From: Streptomyces formicae | GTDB lineage: Bacteria; Actinomycetota; Actinomycetes; Streptomycetales; Streptomycetaceae | NCBI RefSeq assembly: GCF_022647665.1 | Contig: NZ_CP071872.1 | Span: forward strand, 5,766,001-5,830,000 | Length of the DNA stretch: 64,000 nt | Direction of reading: 5' to 3' | Part shown: positions 36,942-45,268 of the stretch, piece after piece | Layout of the letters: each line of letters starts with the position of its first letter | Position numbering within the stretch: the first letter of the stretch is position 1 | The notes under the pieces: generated by a model | The model's database searches: none | What the model saw: only the letters and a program-made list of their open reading frames with translations | Told to the model about the DNA's origin: nothing | Position numbers and translations under genes: made by a program

Positions 36942-38000
36942 TCACCTGGGGTCTTCCACGGCCCGGTGGCCGTCCACCTCACGCTCCAGCGACGTGCCGG
37001 TCGTCTCCGCCACTCCGGACCCGTCCGAGGCGTTCGCGGGGCTCGTGACGCTCGGGGCGTCCGGGGCGTCGGGCAGCGGCAGGCCCAGAGCGGGCAGTCC
37101 CTCCGGCCCTTCGACAGCCGCCTCCTCGCCCGAGGTGCCGGCCTCAGGGGCAGCAACCTGCGGGGCTGTCTGCGCCTCGGCACCCGGCGTCGGCCCCGGG
37201 GCCGGCTGCGGGGCCGGCTGCGGGGCCGGCTGCGGGGCCGGCTGCGCGCCGCGCTCCAGGAAGCGCAGCAGCTCCACCGGGATCGGCAGCACCAGCGTCG
37301 AGTTCTTCTCGGCGGCGACGGCCATCACCGTCTGGAGCAGCCGCAACTGCAACGCGGACGGCGCGTCGGCCATCTGGTGCGCCGCCTCGGCCAGCTTCTT
37401 CGACGCCTGGAGCTCCGCGTCGGCGTTGATGACCCGGGCCCGGCGCTCCCGGTCCGCCTCCGCCTGCCGTGCCATCGAGCGCTTCATCGTCTCCGGCAGC
37501 GACACGTCCTTGATCTCGACCCGGTCGACGCTCACGCCCCAGCCGAGCGCGGGGCTGTCGATCATCAGTTCCAGGCCCTGGTTGAGCTTCTCGCGGTTGG
37601 ACAGCAGATCGTCCAGCTCGCTCTTTCCGATGATCGAGCGCAGCGAGGTCTGTGCCATCTGCGAGACGGCGAAGCGGTAGTCCTCGACGCTGACGATGGC
37701 GTCAGCCGCGTCCACGACCTTGAAGTAGACGACGGCGTCCACGCGGACCGTGACGTTGTCCCGAGTGATGCCCTCCTGGGCCGGCACGGGCATCGTCACG
37801 ATCTGCATGTTCACCTTGTGCATCCGGTCCACGACCGGAACGATCATGGTGAACCCGGGCCCGCGGACACGGTCGCGCAGCCGGCCGAGGCGGAAGACCA
37901 CGCCCCGCTCGTACTGCTTGACGACTCTGGCCCCGGCCATCACGTAGACCACGCAGGCAGACCCTGCTGCCAAACCCGCCGCCACCAGTTCCTCGACCAT
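36942..38000 (-). CDS. SPFH/band-7 (slipin) membrane protein
   Basis: Stomatin-like scaffold of 352 residues: an N-terminal membrane anchor (AAGLAAGSACVVYVMAGA), then the SPFH domain (RVVKQYERGVVFRLGRLRDRVRGPGF..., VYFKVVDAADAIVSVEDYRFAVSQMAQTSLRSIIGKSELDDLLSNREKLN) and a coiled-coil (SMARQAEADRERRARVINADAELQASKKL) that mediates oligomers. The C-terminal 110 residues are Pro/Ala-rich with QPAP repeats from a 12-base DNA repeat, probably disordered. Slipins organise membrane microdomains and work with NfeD-type proteases elsewhere; no nfeD is next to it here. ATG 37998-38000 follows AGGGGG; a TTG seven codons upstream is an alternative. Confidence 0.9.
   Translation of the reverse strand: MVEELVAAGLAAGSACVVYVMAGARVVKQYERGVVFRLGRLRDRVRGPGFTMIVPVVDRMHKVNMQIVTMPVPAQEGITRDNVTVRVDAVVYFKVVDAADAIVSVEDYRFAVSQMAQTSLRSIIGKSELDDLLSNREKLNQGLELMIDSPALGWGVSVDRVEIKDVSLPETMKRSMARQAEADRERRARVINADAELQASKKLAEAAHQMADAPSALQLRLLQTVMAVAAEKNSTLVLPIPVELLRFLERGAQPAPQPAPQPAPQPAPGPTPGAEAQTAPQVAAPEAGTSGEEAAVEGPEGLPALGLPLPDAPDAPSVTSPANASDGSGVAETTGTSLEREVDGHRAVEDPR
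37201..37246. repeat. 12-base tandem repeat in the slipin tail
   Basis: Nearly four copies of GCCGGCTGCGGG encode the QPAP repeats of the slipin C-terminus. Confidence 0.9.
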
Positions 38001-38179
38001 CGCGGCACCCCCTGATGCCAAGCGCCCGGAGGTTCGTCCGTCGGGTGATTCAACGGTATTCCTGTGGTGTACCCCCGGTCGAGTATCCGTATCCCCTGCG
38101 CGGCGGCGTCCGGCGTGCCGCTTCCGCGGAAGTCCGGCAGGGTGGCGATCGGATGGCAGACGACAGACGAGGAGCAGCC

Positions 38180-38518
38180 ATGACCGGTCTTCGGCGTCCC
38201 GGCATCGCGGCCGGGACGGTGCTCCTGGCCCTTGCCGCCGCGGGCTGTTCCGGTCTCGGCCGGACCGCGGTCGGCACGGTCAGCTACGAGACCGAGGGCG
38301 CGCGCGTCGTCACCGTGTCGAACCCGCTGGTGACGGGGTGTCACCGGATGGCGCCGACCGGTGCCCACCGGGTCGAGAACGCCACGCTCGTCGACATGCT
38401 TCTGTACACGACACCGAACTGCACCGGGCCAGGGAGCAACGCGTACACGGGGACGACGCTGTTCAACAACATCGCCCCCGGCACCGCGCCCTGGCGCAGC
38501 TACAGCTTCGTCCACTGA
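38180..38518 (+). CDS. Small secreted lipoprotein
   Basis: Protein of 112 residues with a lipoprotein signal ending LALAAAGC (Cys near residue 24), so probably anchored to the outer membrane leaflet. The mature part (SYETEGARVVTVSNPLVTGCHRM...NNIAPGTAPWRSYSFVH) has two further cysteines that could form a disulphide, and a pattern like small beta-rich Streptomyces surface proteins. Function unknown. ATG 38180 has AGGAG seven bases upstream; an upstream in-frame ATG at 38153 is less likely. Divergent from the slipin gene, convergent with the DoxX gene. Confidence 0.75.
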   Translation: MTGLRRPGIAAGTVLLALAAAGCSGLGRTAVGTVSYETEGARVVTVSNPLVTGCHRMAPTGAHRVENATLVDMLLYTTPNCTGPGSNAYTGTTLFNNIAPGTAPWRSYSFVH

Positions 38519-38546
38519 CCGGCGGCACCACTGGGGAGCCGGCAGG

Positions 38547-38565
38547 CTCAGAGCCGTGCTCTGAG
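38547..38565. terminator. Hairpin at the lipoprotein / DoxX junction
   Basis: CTCAGAGC (38547-38554) and GCTCTGAG (38558-38565) form a perfect 8-bp stem with a 3-base loop, overlapping the last codons of the DoxX gene. Confidence 0.55.
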
Positions 38566-39006
38566 CAGGGCGACGAGCTCTACGGTCCGGCCCCGGCGGA
38601 CCCAGGCGATGATGCCGAACAGGATCGCCATCAGCACCGGCGTGTACCAGTACTCCCCGCCGAGGGCCGTCACCTGTGTGATGAAGGCACCGATCATCAG
38701 TCCGATCAGGGCCAGCGCCGACACCCCGGAGAGCAGAGGGATCACGAGTCCCACGGCACCGGCCAGCTCCAGCGCACCGACCAGATACATGAACCAGCCA
38801 CCGAGGCCGATCTCGTCGAAGATCGTGGCGGCGGACTCATGGCCGATGAGTTTCGGGGCCGCGCTCGCGATCCCGAGGAAGAGCGCGAGCAGGATCTGCA
38901 GCGTGAGCACGGCGACGTGAGTACGGCGGCTCGGGGGCGTGCCGTACGAGGCGGTCGTGCCGGCGGCAGCCGTGGTGGCGGCGGCGGTCGAGCGATGAGC
39001 GGACAT
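38548..39006 (-). CDS. DoxX-family membrane protein
   Basis: Membrane protein of 152 residues with four hydrophobic helices: VLTLQILLALFLGIASAAPKLIG (the DoxX start), WFMYLVGALELAGAVGLVIPLL, ALALIGLMIGAFITQVTALG and PVLMAILFGIIAWVRRGR. DoxX proteins are linked to redox or thiol homeostasis in actinobacteria, but the reaction is not established. The first 30 residues are a Ser/Thr/Ala-rich cytoplasmic tail. ATG 39004-39006 follows GGAGGAA. Confidence 0.87.
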   Translation of the reverse strand: MSAHRSTAAATTAAAGTTASYGTPPSRRTHVAVLTLQILLALFLGIASAAPKLIGHESAATIFDEIGLGGWFMYLVGALELAGAVGLVIPLLSGVSALALIGLMIGAFITQVTALGGEYWYTPVLMAILFGIIAWVRRGRTVELVALLRARL

Positions 39007-39211
39007 CGGGGTTCCTCCGTAAGGACGGGATGAGCGTCGGAGCGCGCAAGCCTTGCGTCGTGTTTCCTGCGCTGGGTTTCCTGCGTTGCCTTGCCTTGCG
39101 CTTTCACGGAGTCAGACCGGTGCCGGATCGGAGACTCATCGCCTCCGCGGCGGCTCGTCCGGCGGAAACGGGGTAGACCCAGGTCGGGTGGATCCTGGTG
39201 GGAAAGAGGCG

Positions 39212-39541
39212 ATGGCCATGCGCACCGGGAACGAGCCGACGACCGCGCGCAGCCCGCTGCGGCTGCGGTTCTGGCTGAGTGTGTGGGGGCTGCTCTGGGC
39301 CGTCTCGGGCACGGCCTTGTTCGCGCTCGCCGAGCGGCCGGGCTGGGCGATCACCTGCGCGGTGCTGTGCCTGATCATCGCCGCCGATCTGATGGTGGTG
39401 GTGCACCGGCTCCACCAGGGGCCGCACTACCAGCCGGGCCCCGGCATCCCGCCGTACGAGCCCGATCACGGCGACAACAGGCCGTACCCCCGTCCCAGGC
39501 CCGGACCGCCGCCCTCCCGGGACCACGCCCCGGACCACTGA
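39212..39541 (+). CDS. Small membrane protein, DUF6343-like
   Basis: Protein of 109 residues. A conserved N-terminus RTGNEPTTARSPLRLRFWL precedes two transmembrane helices (SVWGLLWAVSGTALFALA and GWAITCAVLCLIIAADLMVVVHRL), then a Pro/Tyr-rich cytoplasmic or external tail. The pattern matches a small Streptomyces membrane family (DUF6343 as I recall) of unknown function. ATG 39212 has GGAAAGAGG upstream; ATG 39218 is an alternative two codons in. Confidence 0.75.
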   Translation: MAMRTGNEPTTARSPLRLRFWLSVWGLLWAVSGTALFALAERPGWAITCAVLCLIIAADLMVVVHRLHQGPHYQPGPGIPPYEPDHGDNRPYPRPRPGPPPSRDHAPDH

Positions 39542-39553
39542 GGGCCCACCACC

Positions 39554-39598
39554 CCGCTGCCTCACCGCCCGCTGCCTCACCGCCCGCTGCCTCATCGC
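39554..39598. repeat. 15-base tandem repeat between the DUF6343-like and TPR genes
   Basis: Three copies of CCGCTGCCTCACCGC (one base different in the third) fill the convergent spacer after the membrane-protein gene. Confidence 0.88.
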
Positions 39599-39616
39599 CG
39601 CCGCACCTCGCGGAGC

Positions 39617-39979
39617 TCAGTTCTCGAAGCGGGCCGCTTCCAGGTACTCCGGCTTGGGGTCGAGCGCCGCGGCCAGCCGGAAGTGCCGGATGGCCTGCTC
39701 CGGGCGGCCGGAGCGCTGGAAGGTGCGCGCGAGCGCGAAGTGCGCGAAGGCGTTGTCCGGCTCGTGGTCCACGATGTGCTGGAACTCGCGCTCGGCGGCC
39801 CTCAGTTGTGCGGCCGCGAAGTAGGCGCGGGCGCGCAGCAGGCGCGCCGCTCTGCTCTCCGGGTGGGCGGCGATCACCGAGTCGAGCAGCTTGATGGCGC
39901 CGCGTGGGTCCCTGGCCGCGAGCAGGTGCTCCGCCGCGCGGAAATCGATGACGTGAGTCGCCGGGTTCGTCTCGGACAC
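39617..39979 (-). CDS. Tetratricopeptide repeat protein
   Basis: Soluble protein of 120 residues made of three TPR-type helical hairpins: AAEHLLAARDPRGAIKLLDSVIAAHPESRAARLL, then RAYFAAAQLRAAEREFQHIVDHEPDNAFAHFAL, then ARTFQRSGRPEQAIRHFRLAAALDPKPEYL. TPRs mediate protein contacts; partner unknown. I chose GTG 39977-39979 (SETNPATHVIDFRAAEH) with AAGGAT upstream; the open frame extends to 40042 but that part does not look like the family. Confidence 0.8.
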   Translation of the reverse strand: MSETNPATHVIDFRAAEHLLAARDPRGAIKLLDSVIAAHPESRAARLLRARAYFAAAQLRAAEREFQHIVDHEPDNAFAHFALARTFQRSGRPEQAIRHFRLAAALDPKPEYLEAARFEN

Positions 39980-40065
39980 GCTCGCATCCTTCCCCTCACT
40001 CCGGCGAGTGAACATCCCCAGGGACACCGCTGTTCCGATCATCGGACCATGCCTGGCCGGACCAG

Positions 40066-40473
40066 TCAGAACGCGAGGACCGCCAGCGCCAGTCCGATGA
40101 GTACCGCCACCGCGCCGGCGACCACGAAGCCCCGGTCGATGTGTCCGCGCTCATGGCCGAGCAGGACGACATCGCGCGGGTCGTGGGTGTCGTACGAGAT
40201 CCGGACGGTTGAGCCGGGGGTCAGGGGCCGTCGGCGGCCCGGCGGGGCGGGGGCGGGGACCTCCACGACCCGGCCGTCCTCGGTCTCGTACTGGAGCAGC
40301 GGCCGGTCGGCGCCGGGGGCGGCGGGCTTGACGAGGGCGACGGCGGTGCCGCCCCGCGCCGTGATCCGCCGGGTGCGGTGGAGGCCGTACGCACCCGCGA
40401 GCAGTGCGACGACCCCGCCGAGCAGGGTGAAGCCCGCGAAGACGATCAGCGCCGCGTCCATACCGTCAGTCAT
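40066..40473 (-). CDS. DUF3592 membrane protein
   Basis: Protein of 135 residues with an N-terminal helix (ALIVFAGFTLLGGVVALLAGAYGL), a soluble beta-rich DUF3592 middle (RPLLQYETEDGRVVEVPAPAPP...GSTVRISYDTHDPRDVVLLGHE) and a C-terminal helix (GFVVAGAVAVLIGLALAVLAF). Function unknown; the family is common in actinobacterial membranes. It lies between the TPR gene and coaE on the same strand. Confidence 0.82.
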   Translation of the reverse strand: MTDGMDAALIVFAGFTLLGGVVALLAGAYGLHRTRRITARGGTAVALVKPAAPGADRPLLQYETEDGRVVEVPAPAPPGRRRPLTPGSTVRISYDTHDPRDVVLLGHERGHIDRGFVVAGAVAVLIGLALAVLAF

Positions 40474-40576
40474 GGTGGCGCACCTCCATGGCCGGGGCGT
40501 CCTTTTCGGGGGTACGTATACGGCACCCTGACGGCACCACCCTGGTGGCGGACGACTCTACGAAAGGCGGGCGCGT

Positions 40577-41179
40577 CTAAGAAGGGCGGGCGCGCTCCTC
40601 CAGGATCGCCCACACCTCACGGACCTGCCGTTCCAGCGCCTCCAGCGGTCCGTCGTTGTCGATGACGAGATCCGCGATGGCGCGCCGCTCCTCGCGCGTC
40701 GCCTGAGCCGCCATCCGGGCCCGCGCATCGGACTCGTTCATTCCGCGCAGTCGTACGAGCCGGTCGAGCTGGGTCTCCGGGGACGCGTCCACGACCACGA
40801 CCAGGTCGTAGAGCGGCGCGAGCCTGTTCTCGGCGAGCAGCGGCACGTCGTGGACGACGACCGCATCGGCCCCGGCGGCGGCCTCCAGCTCGGCCGACCG
40901 TGCCCCGACGAGCGGATGCACGATGGCGTTGAGCTCGGCCCTGCGGGCCTCGTCCGCGAAGACGATCGAACCGAGTTTCGGCCGGTCCAGGGTGCCGTCG
41001 GCGGCGAGGATCTCCGGCCCGAACGCCTCCACGACGGCGTCGAGCCCGGGCGTGCCGGGCTCGACGACCTCGCGGGCGATCCTGTCGGCGTCGATCAGCA
41101 CCGCCCCGTACGACACGAACAGCCGCGACACTTCGCTCTTGCCGGCGCCGATTCCACCGGTCAGGCCCACCTTCAGCAT
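40577..41179 (-). CDS. coaE: Dephospho-CoA kinase
   Basis: Last step of coenzyme A synthesis: phosphorylates the 3'-hydroxyl of dephospho-CoA. It has 200 residues with the P-loop GGIGAGKS at 9-16, the substrate motif DADRIAREVVEPGTPGLDAVVEAFG near 31-55, VHDVPLLAENRL near 110 and the lid region RLVRLRGMNESDARARMAAQ near 140-160. A TAGGCT hexamer lies 7 bases before the ATG (41192-41187, minus strand) and there is no ribosome-binding site, so it is probably leaderless. Downstream of the PAC2 gene on the same strand. Confidence 0.96.
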   Translation of the reverse strand: MLKVGLTGGIGAGKSEVSRLFVSYGAVLIDADRIAREVVEPGTPGLDAVVEAFGPEILAADGTLDRPKLGSIVFADEARRAELNAIVHPLVGARSAELEAAAGADAVVVHDVPLLAENRLAPLYDLVVVVDASPETQLDRLVRLRGMNESDARARMAAQATREERRAIADLVIDNDGPLEALERQVREVWAILEERARPS

Positions 41180-41225
41180 GGGCGGAAGCCTAGAGGGCCG
41201 GTCTGTGCGCCCGCCCCTGCACCCC

Positions 41226-42167
41226 CTAGGGCTTGTCCTCCTCGCGCTCGGCGAGGAACCGCTCGAACTCCCGGCCGATCTCGTCGGCGGACGGCAGATC
41301 GACGGGCTCGGCCACGAGGCTGCCGCGCGTCTCCGCGCCCGCCATCGCGTCGTACTGGTGCTCGAGCCCCTGGACCAGGGTCACCAGCTCCTCGTCGCCC
41401 TCGCCGATCTGGCGGTCGATCTCGGTCTGGGTCCGCTGGGCCTGGACACGCAGGGCGTGTGCGACGTCCGGCAGCACCAGTCCCGTCGCGGCCGTGATCG
41501 CTTCGAGCGCGGTGAGCGCCGCGTCGGGGTAGGACGAGCGGGCGACATAGTGCGGTACGTGTGCGGCGACGCCGAGGACGTCGTGTCCGGACTGCATCAG
41601 CCGGTACTCGACGAGCGCCTCCGCGCTGCCGGGCACCTGGGCCTCGTCGAAGGGGCTGCGATGGCCCGGCATGAGGTCGGTGCGGTTGCCGTGGGGGGTG
41701 ATGCCGACTGGGCGGGTGTGCGGGACGCCCATGGGGATGCCGTGGAAGTTCACGGACAGCCGCACGCCGAGCCGCTCGACGATCTGCCGCACGGCGGCGG
41801 CGAAGCGCTCCCACTCGACATCGGGCTCGGGGCCCGAGAGCAGGAGGAAGGGCGCGCCCGTGGCGTCCTGGACCAGCCGGACCTCGATGACCGGGGTCTC
41901 GTACCCCGTCCAGCGGTCGCGCCGGAAGGTCAGCAGCGGCCTGCGCGCGCGGTAGTCCACGAGCCGGTCGTGGTCGAACCGGGCGACCACCTGATGCGGA
42001 AGCGTCTCCAGCAGCGACTCGACGATCTGCTCACCGGTCTCCCCCGCGTCGATGTATCCGTCGAAGTGGTAGAGCATGACCAGTCCGGCCGACTCCTGCG
42101 CGAGCGCCATGTCGACGACGGCCAGGCCCTTGGGCTCCCACTCGTACAAATCCTGCGGATCAACCAC
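41226..42167 (-). CDS. PAC2-family protein (proteasome assembly chaperone-like)
   Basis: Protein of 313 residues with the PAC2 fold found in actinobacteria: VMLYHFDGYIDAGETGEQIVESLLETLPHQVVARFDHDRLVDYRARRP at the N-terminus, VRLVQDATGAPFLLLSGPEPDVEWERFAAAV, and the glycine-rich MGVPHTRPVGITPHGNR. Bacterial members are related to eukaryotic proteasome assembly chaperones, but their own role is not settled. The C-terminal helix bundle (RTQTEIDRQIGEGDEELVTLVQGLEHQYD) may be a dimerisation coiled coil. GTG 42165-42167 with AGGAGGAG eight bases upstream is the best start. Confidence 0.88.
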   Translation of the reverse strand: MVDPQDLYEWEPKGLAVVDMALAQESAGLVMLYHFDGYIDAGETGEQIVESLLETLPHQVVARFDHDRLVDYRARRPLLTFRRDRWTGYETPVIEVRLVQDATGAPFLLLSGPEPDVEWERFAAAVRQIVERLGVRLSVNFHGIPMGVPHTRPVGITPHGNRTDLMPGHRSPFDEAQVPGSAEALVEYRLMQSGHDVLGVAAHVPHYVARSSYPDAALTALEAITAATGLVLPDVAHALRVQAQRTQTEIDRQIGEGDEELVTLVQGLEHQYDAMAGAETRGSLVAEPVDLPSADEIGREFERFLAEREEDKP

Positions 42168-42337
42168 GATTACTGCTCCTCCTCGTGTCCGTAGGGGAGA
42201 ACGCCCTGCACCCGGGCGGGAATTCCCCGCCCGTGACCCGTTCTCGACGGCGTGTGACCGGCTCGAACGCAGAGCGTCGACGCACAGGGACGAAGGCGCA
42301 CGGGCACGAAGGTGCACGAACGCGCGCGAGGGTGAAC

Positions 42338-42385
42338 GAGGGCGAACGCGGACGAGGGCGAACGCGGACGAGGGCGAACGCGGAC
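42338..42385. repeat. 16-base tandem repeat downstream of rpsA
   Basis: Three perfect copies of GAGGGCGAACGCGGAC in the spacer between the rpsA terminator and the PAC2 start. The last copy overlaps the left arm of the terminator by three bases. The flanking 42300-42337 contains related degenerate GAACG/GAGG motifs. Confidence 0.9.
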
Positions 42386-42418
42386 GAGGCCCGCCCCCCG
42401 AAGGGGACGGGCCTCGTC
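42383..42418 (-). terminator. rpsA terminator
   Basis: GACGAGGCCCG (42383-42393) and CGGGCCTCGTC (42408-42418) are perfect complements; inside them CCCC and GGGG extend the stem around a CGAA-type loop. It lies about 30 bases past the rpsA stop codon. Confidence 0.85.
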
Positions 42419-42449
42419 GTCAGCCGGTGATCAGCTGGGGGTCAGAGCC

Positions 42450-43943
42450 TCAGCTCTGGCCGCCGGCCAGCTTCTCGCGGAGCGCGGCCAGGGCCTCGTC
42501 CGACGCCAGGGCGCCGGAGTTGTCGTCCGACTCCGAGGAGTACGAACCACCCTGCGGCGCGGCGGCCGGAGCGGCGGCGCCACCCTCGGCAGCGGCGGCC
42601 TCGTCGGCCTCGCGGCTCTTGATGACCTGCTGCTGGTGCTGCTCGAAGCGGGTCTGCGCCTCGGCGTACTGGCGCTCCCACTCCTCGCGCTGCTTCTCGA
42701 ACCCGTCGAGCCAGTCGTTGGTCTCGGGGTCGAAGCCCTCGGGGTAGATGTAGTTGCCCTGGTCGTCGTAGGACGCGGCCATGCCGTACAGGGTCGGGTC
42801 GAACTCGACCGACGCCGGGTCGGCACCGAAGGACTCGTTGGCCTGCTTCAGGGACAGCGAGATCCGGCGACGCTCGAGGTCGATGTCGATGACCTTGACG
42901 AAGATCTCGTCGTTGACCTGGACGACCTGCTCCGGGATCTCCACGTGGCGCTCGGCCAGCTCGGAGATGTGGACCAGACCCTCGATGCCCTCGTCCACAC
43001 GGACGAACGCACCGAACGGAACCAGCTTCGTGACCTTGCCCGGGACGACCTGGCCGATCTGGTGGGTGCGGGCGAACTGCTGCCACGGGTCCTCCTGCGT
43101 CGCCTTCAGCGACAGGGAGACACGCTCGCGGTCCATGTCCACGTCGAGAACCTCGACGGTGACCTCCTGGCCGACCTCGACGACCTCGGACGGGTGGTCG
43201 ATGTGCTTCCAGGACAGCTCGGAGACGTGCACCAGACCGTCGACGCCGCCCAGGTCCACGAAGGCACCGAAGTTGACGATCGAGGAGACCACGCCGGAGC
43301 GGACCTGACCCTTCTGCAGGGTCGTGAGGAAGGTCTGGCGGACCTCGGACTGGGTCTGCTCCAGCCAGGCACGGCGGGACAGGACCACGTTGTTGCGGTT
43401 CTTGTCCAGCTCGATGATCTTGGCCTCGAGCTCCTTGCCGACGTACGGCTGGAGGTCGCGGACGCGGCGCATCTCGACCAGGGAGGCCGGGAGGAAGCCA
43501 CGGAGGCCGATGTCGAGGATGAGACCACCCTTGACGACCTCGATGACGGTACCGGTGACGATGCCGTCCTCTTCCTTGATCTTCTCGATGGTGCCCCAGG
43601 CACGCTCGTACTGGGCGCGCTTCTTCGAGAGGATCAGGCGGCCTTCCTTGTCCTCCTTCTGGAGGACAAGGGCCTCGATCTCGTCGCCGACGGCCACGAC
43701 CTCGTTCGGGTCGACGTCGTGCTTGATCGAGAGCTCGCGGCTCGGGATGACACCTTCGGTCTTGTAACCGATGTCGAGCAGGACCTCGTCCCGGTCGACC
43801 TTCACGATGACGCCGTCGACGATGTCGCCGTCGTTGAAGTACTTGATCGTCTCGTCGATCGCGGCGAGGAAGGCTTCCTCGTTACCGATGTCGTTGACCG
43901 CAACCTGCGGGGTGGTGGCGGTGGTCTCGGTGCTGCTCGTCAT
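42450..43943 (-). CDS. rpsA: 30S ribosomal protein S1
   Basis: RNA-binding protein that helps recruit mRNA to the 30S subunit. It has 497 residues with four S1 domains, about 35-105 (GDIVDGVIVKVDRDEVLLDIGYKTEGVIP), 122-187, 208-276 (GVVSSIVNFGAFVDLGGVDGLVHVSELSW) and 293-362 (GKVTKLVPFGAFVRVDEGIEGLVHISEL), the usual actinobacterial set, followed by an acidic, Ala/Gln-rich tail. ATG 43941-43943; the only ribosome-binding site is a weak GGAG about 13 bases up, and S1 mRNAs are often self-regulated. A strong promoter at 44139-44167 gives a leader of about 190 bases. Confidence 0.97.
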   Translation of the reverse strand: MTSSTETTATTPQVAVNDIGNEEAFLAAIDETIKYFNDGDIVDGVIVKVDRDEVLLDIGYKTEGVIPSRELSIKHDVDPNEVVAVGDEIEALVLQKEDKEGRLILSKKRAQYERAWGTIEKIKEEDGIVTGTVIEVVKGGLILDIGLRGFLPASLVEMRRVRDLQPYVGKELEAKIIELDKNRNNVVLSRRAWLEQTQSEVRQTFLTTLQKGQVRSGVVSSIVNFGAFVDLGGVDGLVHVSELSWKHIDHPSEVVEVGQEVTVEVLDVDMDRERVSLSLKATQEDPWQQFARTHQIGQVVPGKVTKLVPFGAFVRVDEGIEGLVHISELAERHVEIPEQVVQVNDEIFVKVIDIDLERRRISLSLKQANESFGADPASVEFDPTLYGMAASYDDQGNYIYPEGFDPETNDWLDGFEKQREEWERQYAEAQTRFEQHQQQVIKSREADEAAAAEGGAAAPAAAPQGGSYSSESDDNSGALASDEALAALREKLAGGQS

Positions 43944-44138
43944 GTGGGAAAGGGCTCCGGTACGGACATTGAAGTCGTAGGTACTGCTACGCCGAGAGCC
44001 CGTATCGCAGCTGATGAAGCCGGACAGCCAAGGAAGCGCCAACCCGAGAGGAAGGCGCCTCGAGAACCGAGGGGACATACAACAGATGCGAGCGCGACCT
44101 GCTCCGTCTGAGGCGCGCAGGCCCGCAGCGCAACCTTT

Positions 44139-44167
44139 AGCATAAGGGGGCGGCAGGGCACGGTCAA
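44139..44167 (-). promoter_or_regulatory. Promoter of rpsA (HrdB/SigA type)
   Basis: Minus strand TTGACC (44167-44162), exactly 17 bases, TATGCT (44144-44139). It is the best vegetative promoter in the window and predicts a start near 44132, about 190 bases before the rpsA ATG. The rest of the 361-base spacer 43944-44304 is this leader and the upstream region of the methyltransferase gene; no other gene is visible. Confidence 0.78.
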
Positions 44168-44304
44168 TGCGCGAAGCCCCCACCGGGGGCGGAACGGCCC
44201 ATACCCGGCACAACTCGCCGTGCGGCAGGGCCGCATACTGTTGCGCGACGCGTACAGCGACACTCACCAGGCGCGGCCTTCAGCAACGTACAACGACGGG
44301 CGAG

Positions 44305-45144
44305 ATGATCCAAGGGTACGAAACGGACGACCAGCCGGGGCTCCGAGCGGAGTACGAACCGGAGGCCACCCGGCGTGCCGCCGGCGACGCGGAGAGCAGC
44401 CGGGCGAGCCGCGGCTGGTGGGACCGCAACGCGGACGAGTACCAGAGCGAGCACGGGACGTTCCTCGGCGACGACCGCTTCGTGTGAGGGCCGGAAGGGC
44501 TCGACGAGGCGGAGGCGCGGCTGCTCGGCCCCGCGGAGTCGCTGAAGGGCAAGGACGTCCTGGAGATCGGGGCCGGTGCGGCGCAGTGCTCGCGCTGGCT
44601 GGCCGCACAGGGTGCGCGCCCGGTGGCGCTCGACCTCTCGCACCGCCAGTTGCAGCACGCGCTGCGCATCGGCGGCGGCTTCCCGCTCGTCGAGGCGGAC
44701 GCCGGGGCGCTGCCCTTCGCCGACGGCACCTTCGACCTGGCCTGCTCCGCCTATGGGGCGGTGCCGTTCGTGTCCGACCCGGTGGCGGTCTTCCGCGAGG
44801 TCAGGCGGGTCCTGCGGCCGGGCGGACGGTGGGTCTTCTCGGTGACGCATCCGATCCGCTGGGCCTTCCCTGACGAGCCGGGGCCCGAGGGCCTGAGCGT
44901 GTCGGCCTCGTACTTCGACCGCACGCCGTACGTCGAGCAGGACGAGCGGGGGCGCGCCGTCTACGTGGAGCACCACCGGACCGTCGGCGACCGGGTACGG
45001 GACGTGGTGGCCGGGGGCTTCCGGCTGCTGGATCTGGTCGAGCCGGAGTGGCCCGCCTGGAACCACCAGGAGTGGGGCGGCTGGTCGCCGCTGCGCGGCA
45101 ATCTGATCCCGGGGACGGCGGTCTTCGTCTGCGAGCGGGACTGA
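44305..45144 (+). pseudogene. Class I SAM-dependent methyltransferase with an in-frame TGA
   Basis: Would be a 279-residue methyltransferase of unknown substrate. The N-terminus (RASRGWWDRNADEYQSEHGTFLGDDRFV, residues 33-60) is followed by TGA at 44485-44487 and then, in the same frame, GPEGLDEAEARLLGP, SAM motif I VLEIGAGAAQCSRWLA, motif VALDLSHRQL, the post-motifs VEADAGALPFADGTFD and VLRPGGRWVFSVTHPIRWAF, to the stop at 45142-45144. The family normally has Trp at this place (FVWGPEGLDEAE, as I recall), so TGG has become TGA. Either the gene is inactivated, or the base is a sequencing error, or the larger downstream part is reinitiated. Divergent from rpsA. Confidence 0.83.
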
Positions 45145-45268
45145 GCACCCGGTTCGCCGCAGAGGACGTGTCGCAGGGATTTGCCAGTCGCAGGGAATTG
45201 TCATACGAACTGCGGGCCCTGTGGATGACGCGCACCGCCGCCGGACGAGGGCATACGACACTGACGGC

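Noticed and set aside
36745..36945. SNF2 protein starting in the repeat array
   Set aside because: The Thr/Pro repeats precede a strong ribosome-binding site and are not seen in the family; kept as an alternative only.
44167..44304. Earlier ATG at 44167 for the methyltransferase
   Set aside because: It overlaps the rpsA promoter and gives a Cys/Arg-rich stretch without family resemblance.
44485..44487. TGA as selenocysteine in the methyltransferase
   Set aside because: The position corresponds to Trp in the family, not to a redox Cys, and no SECIS-like stem follows directly.
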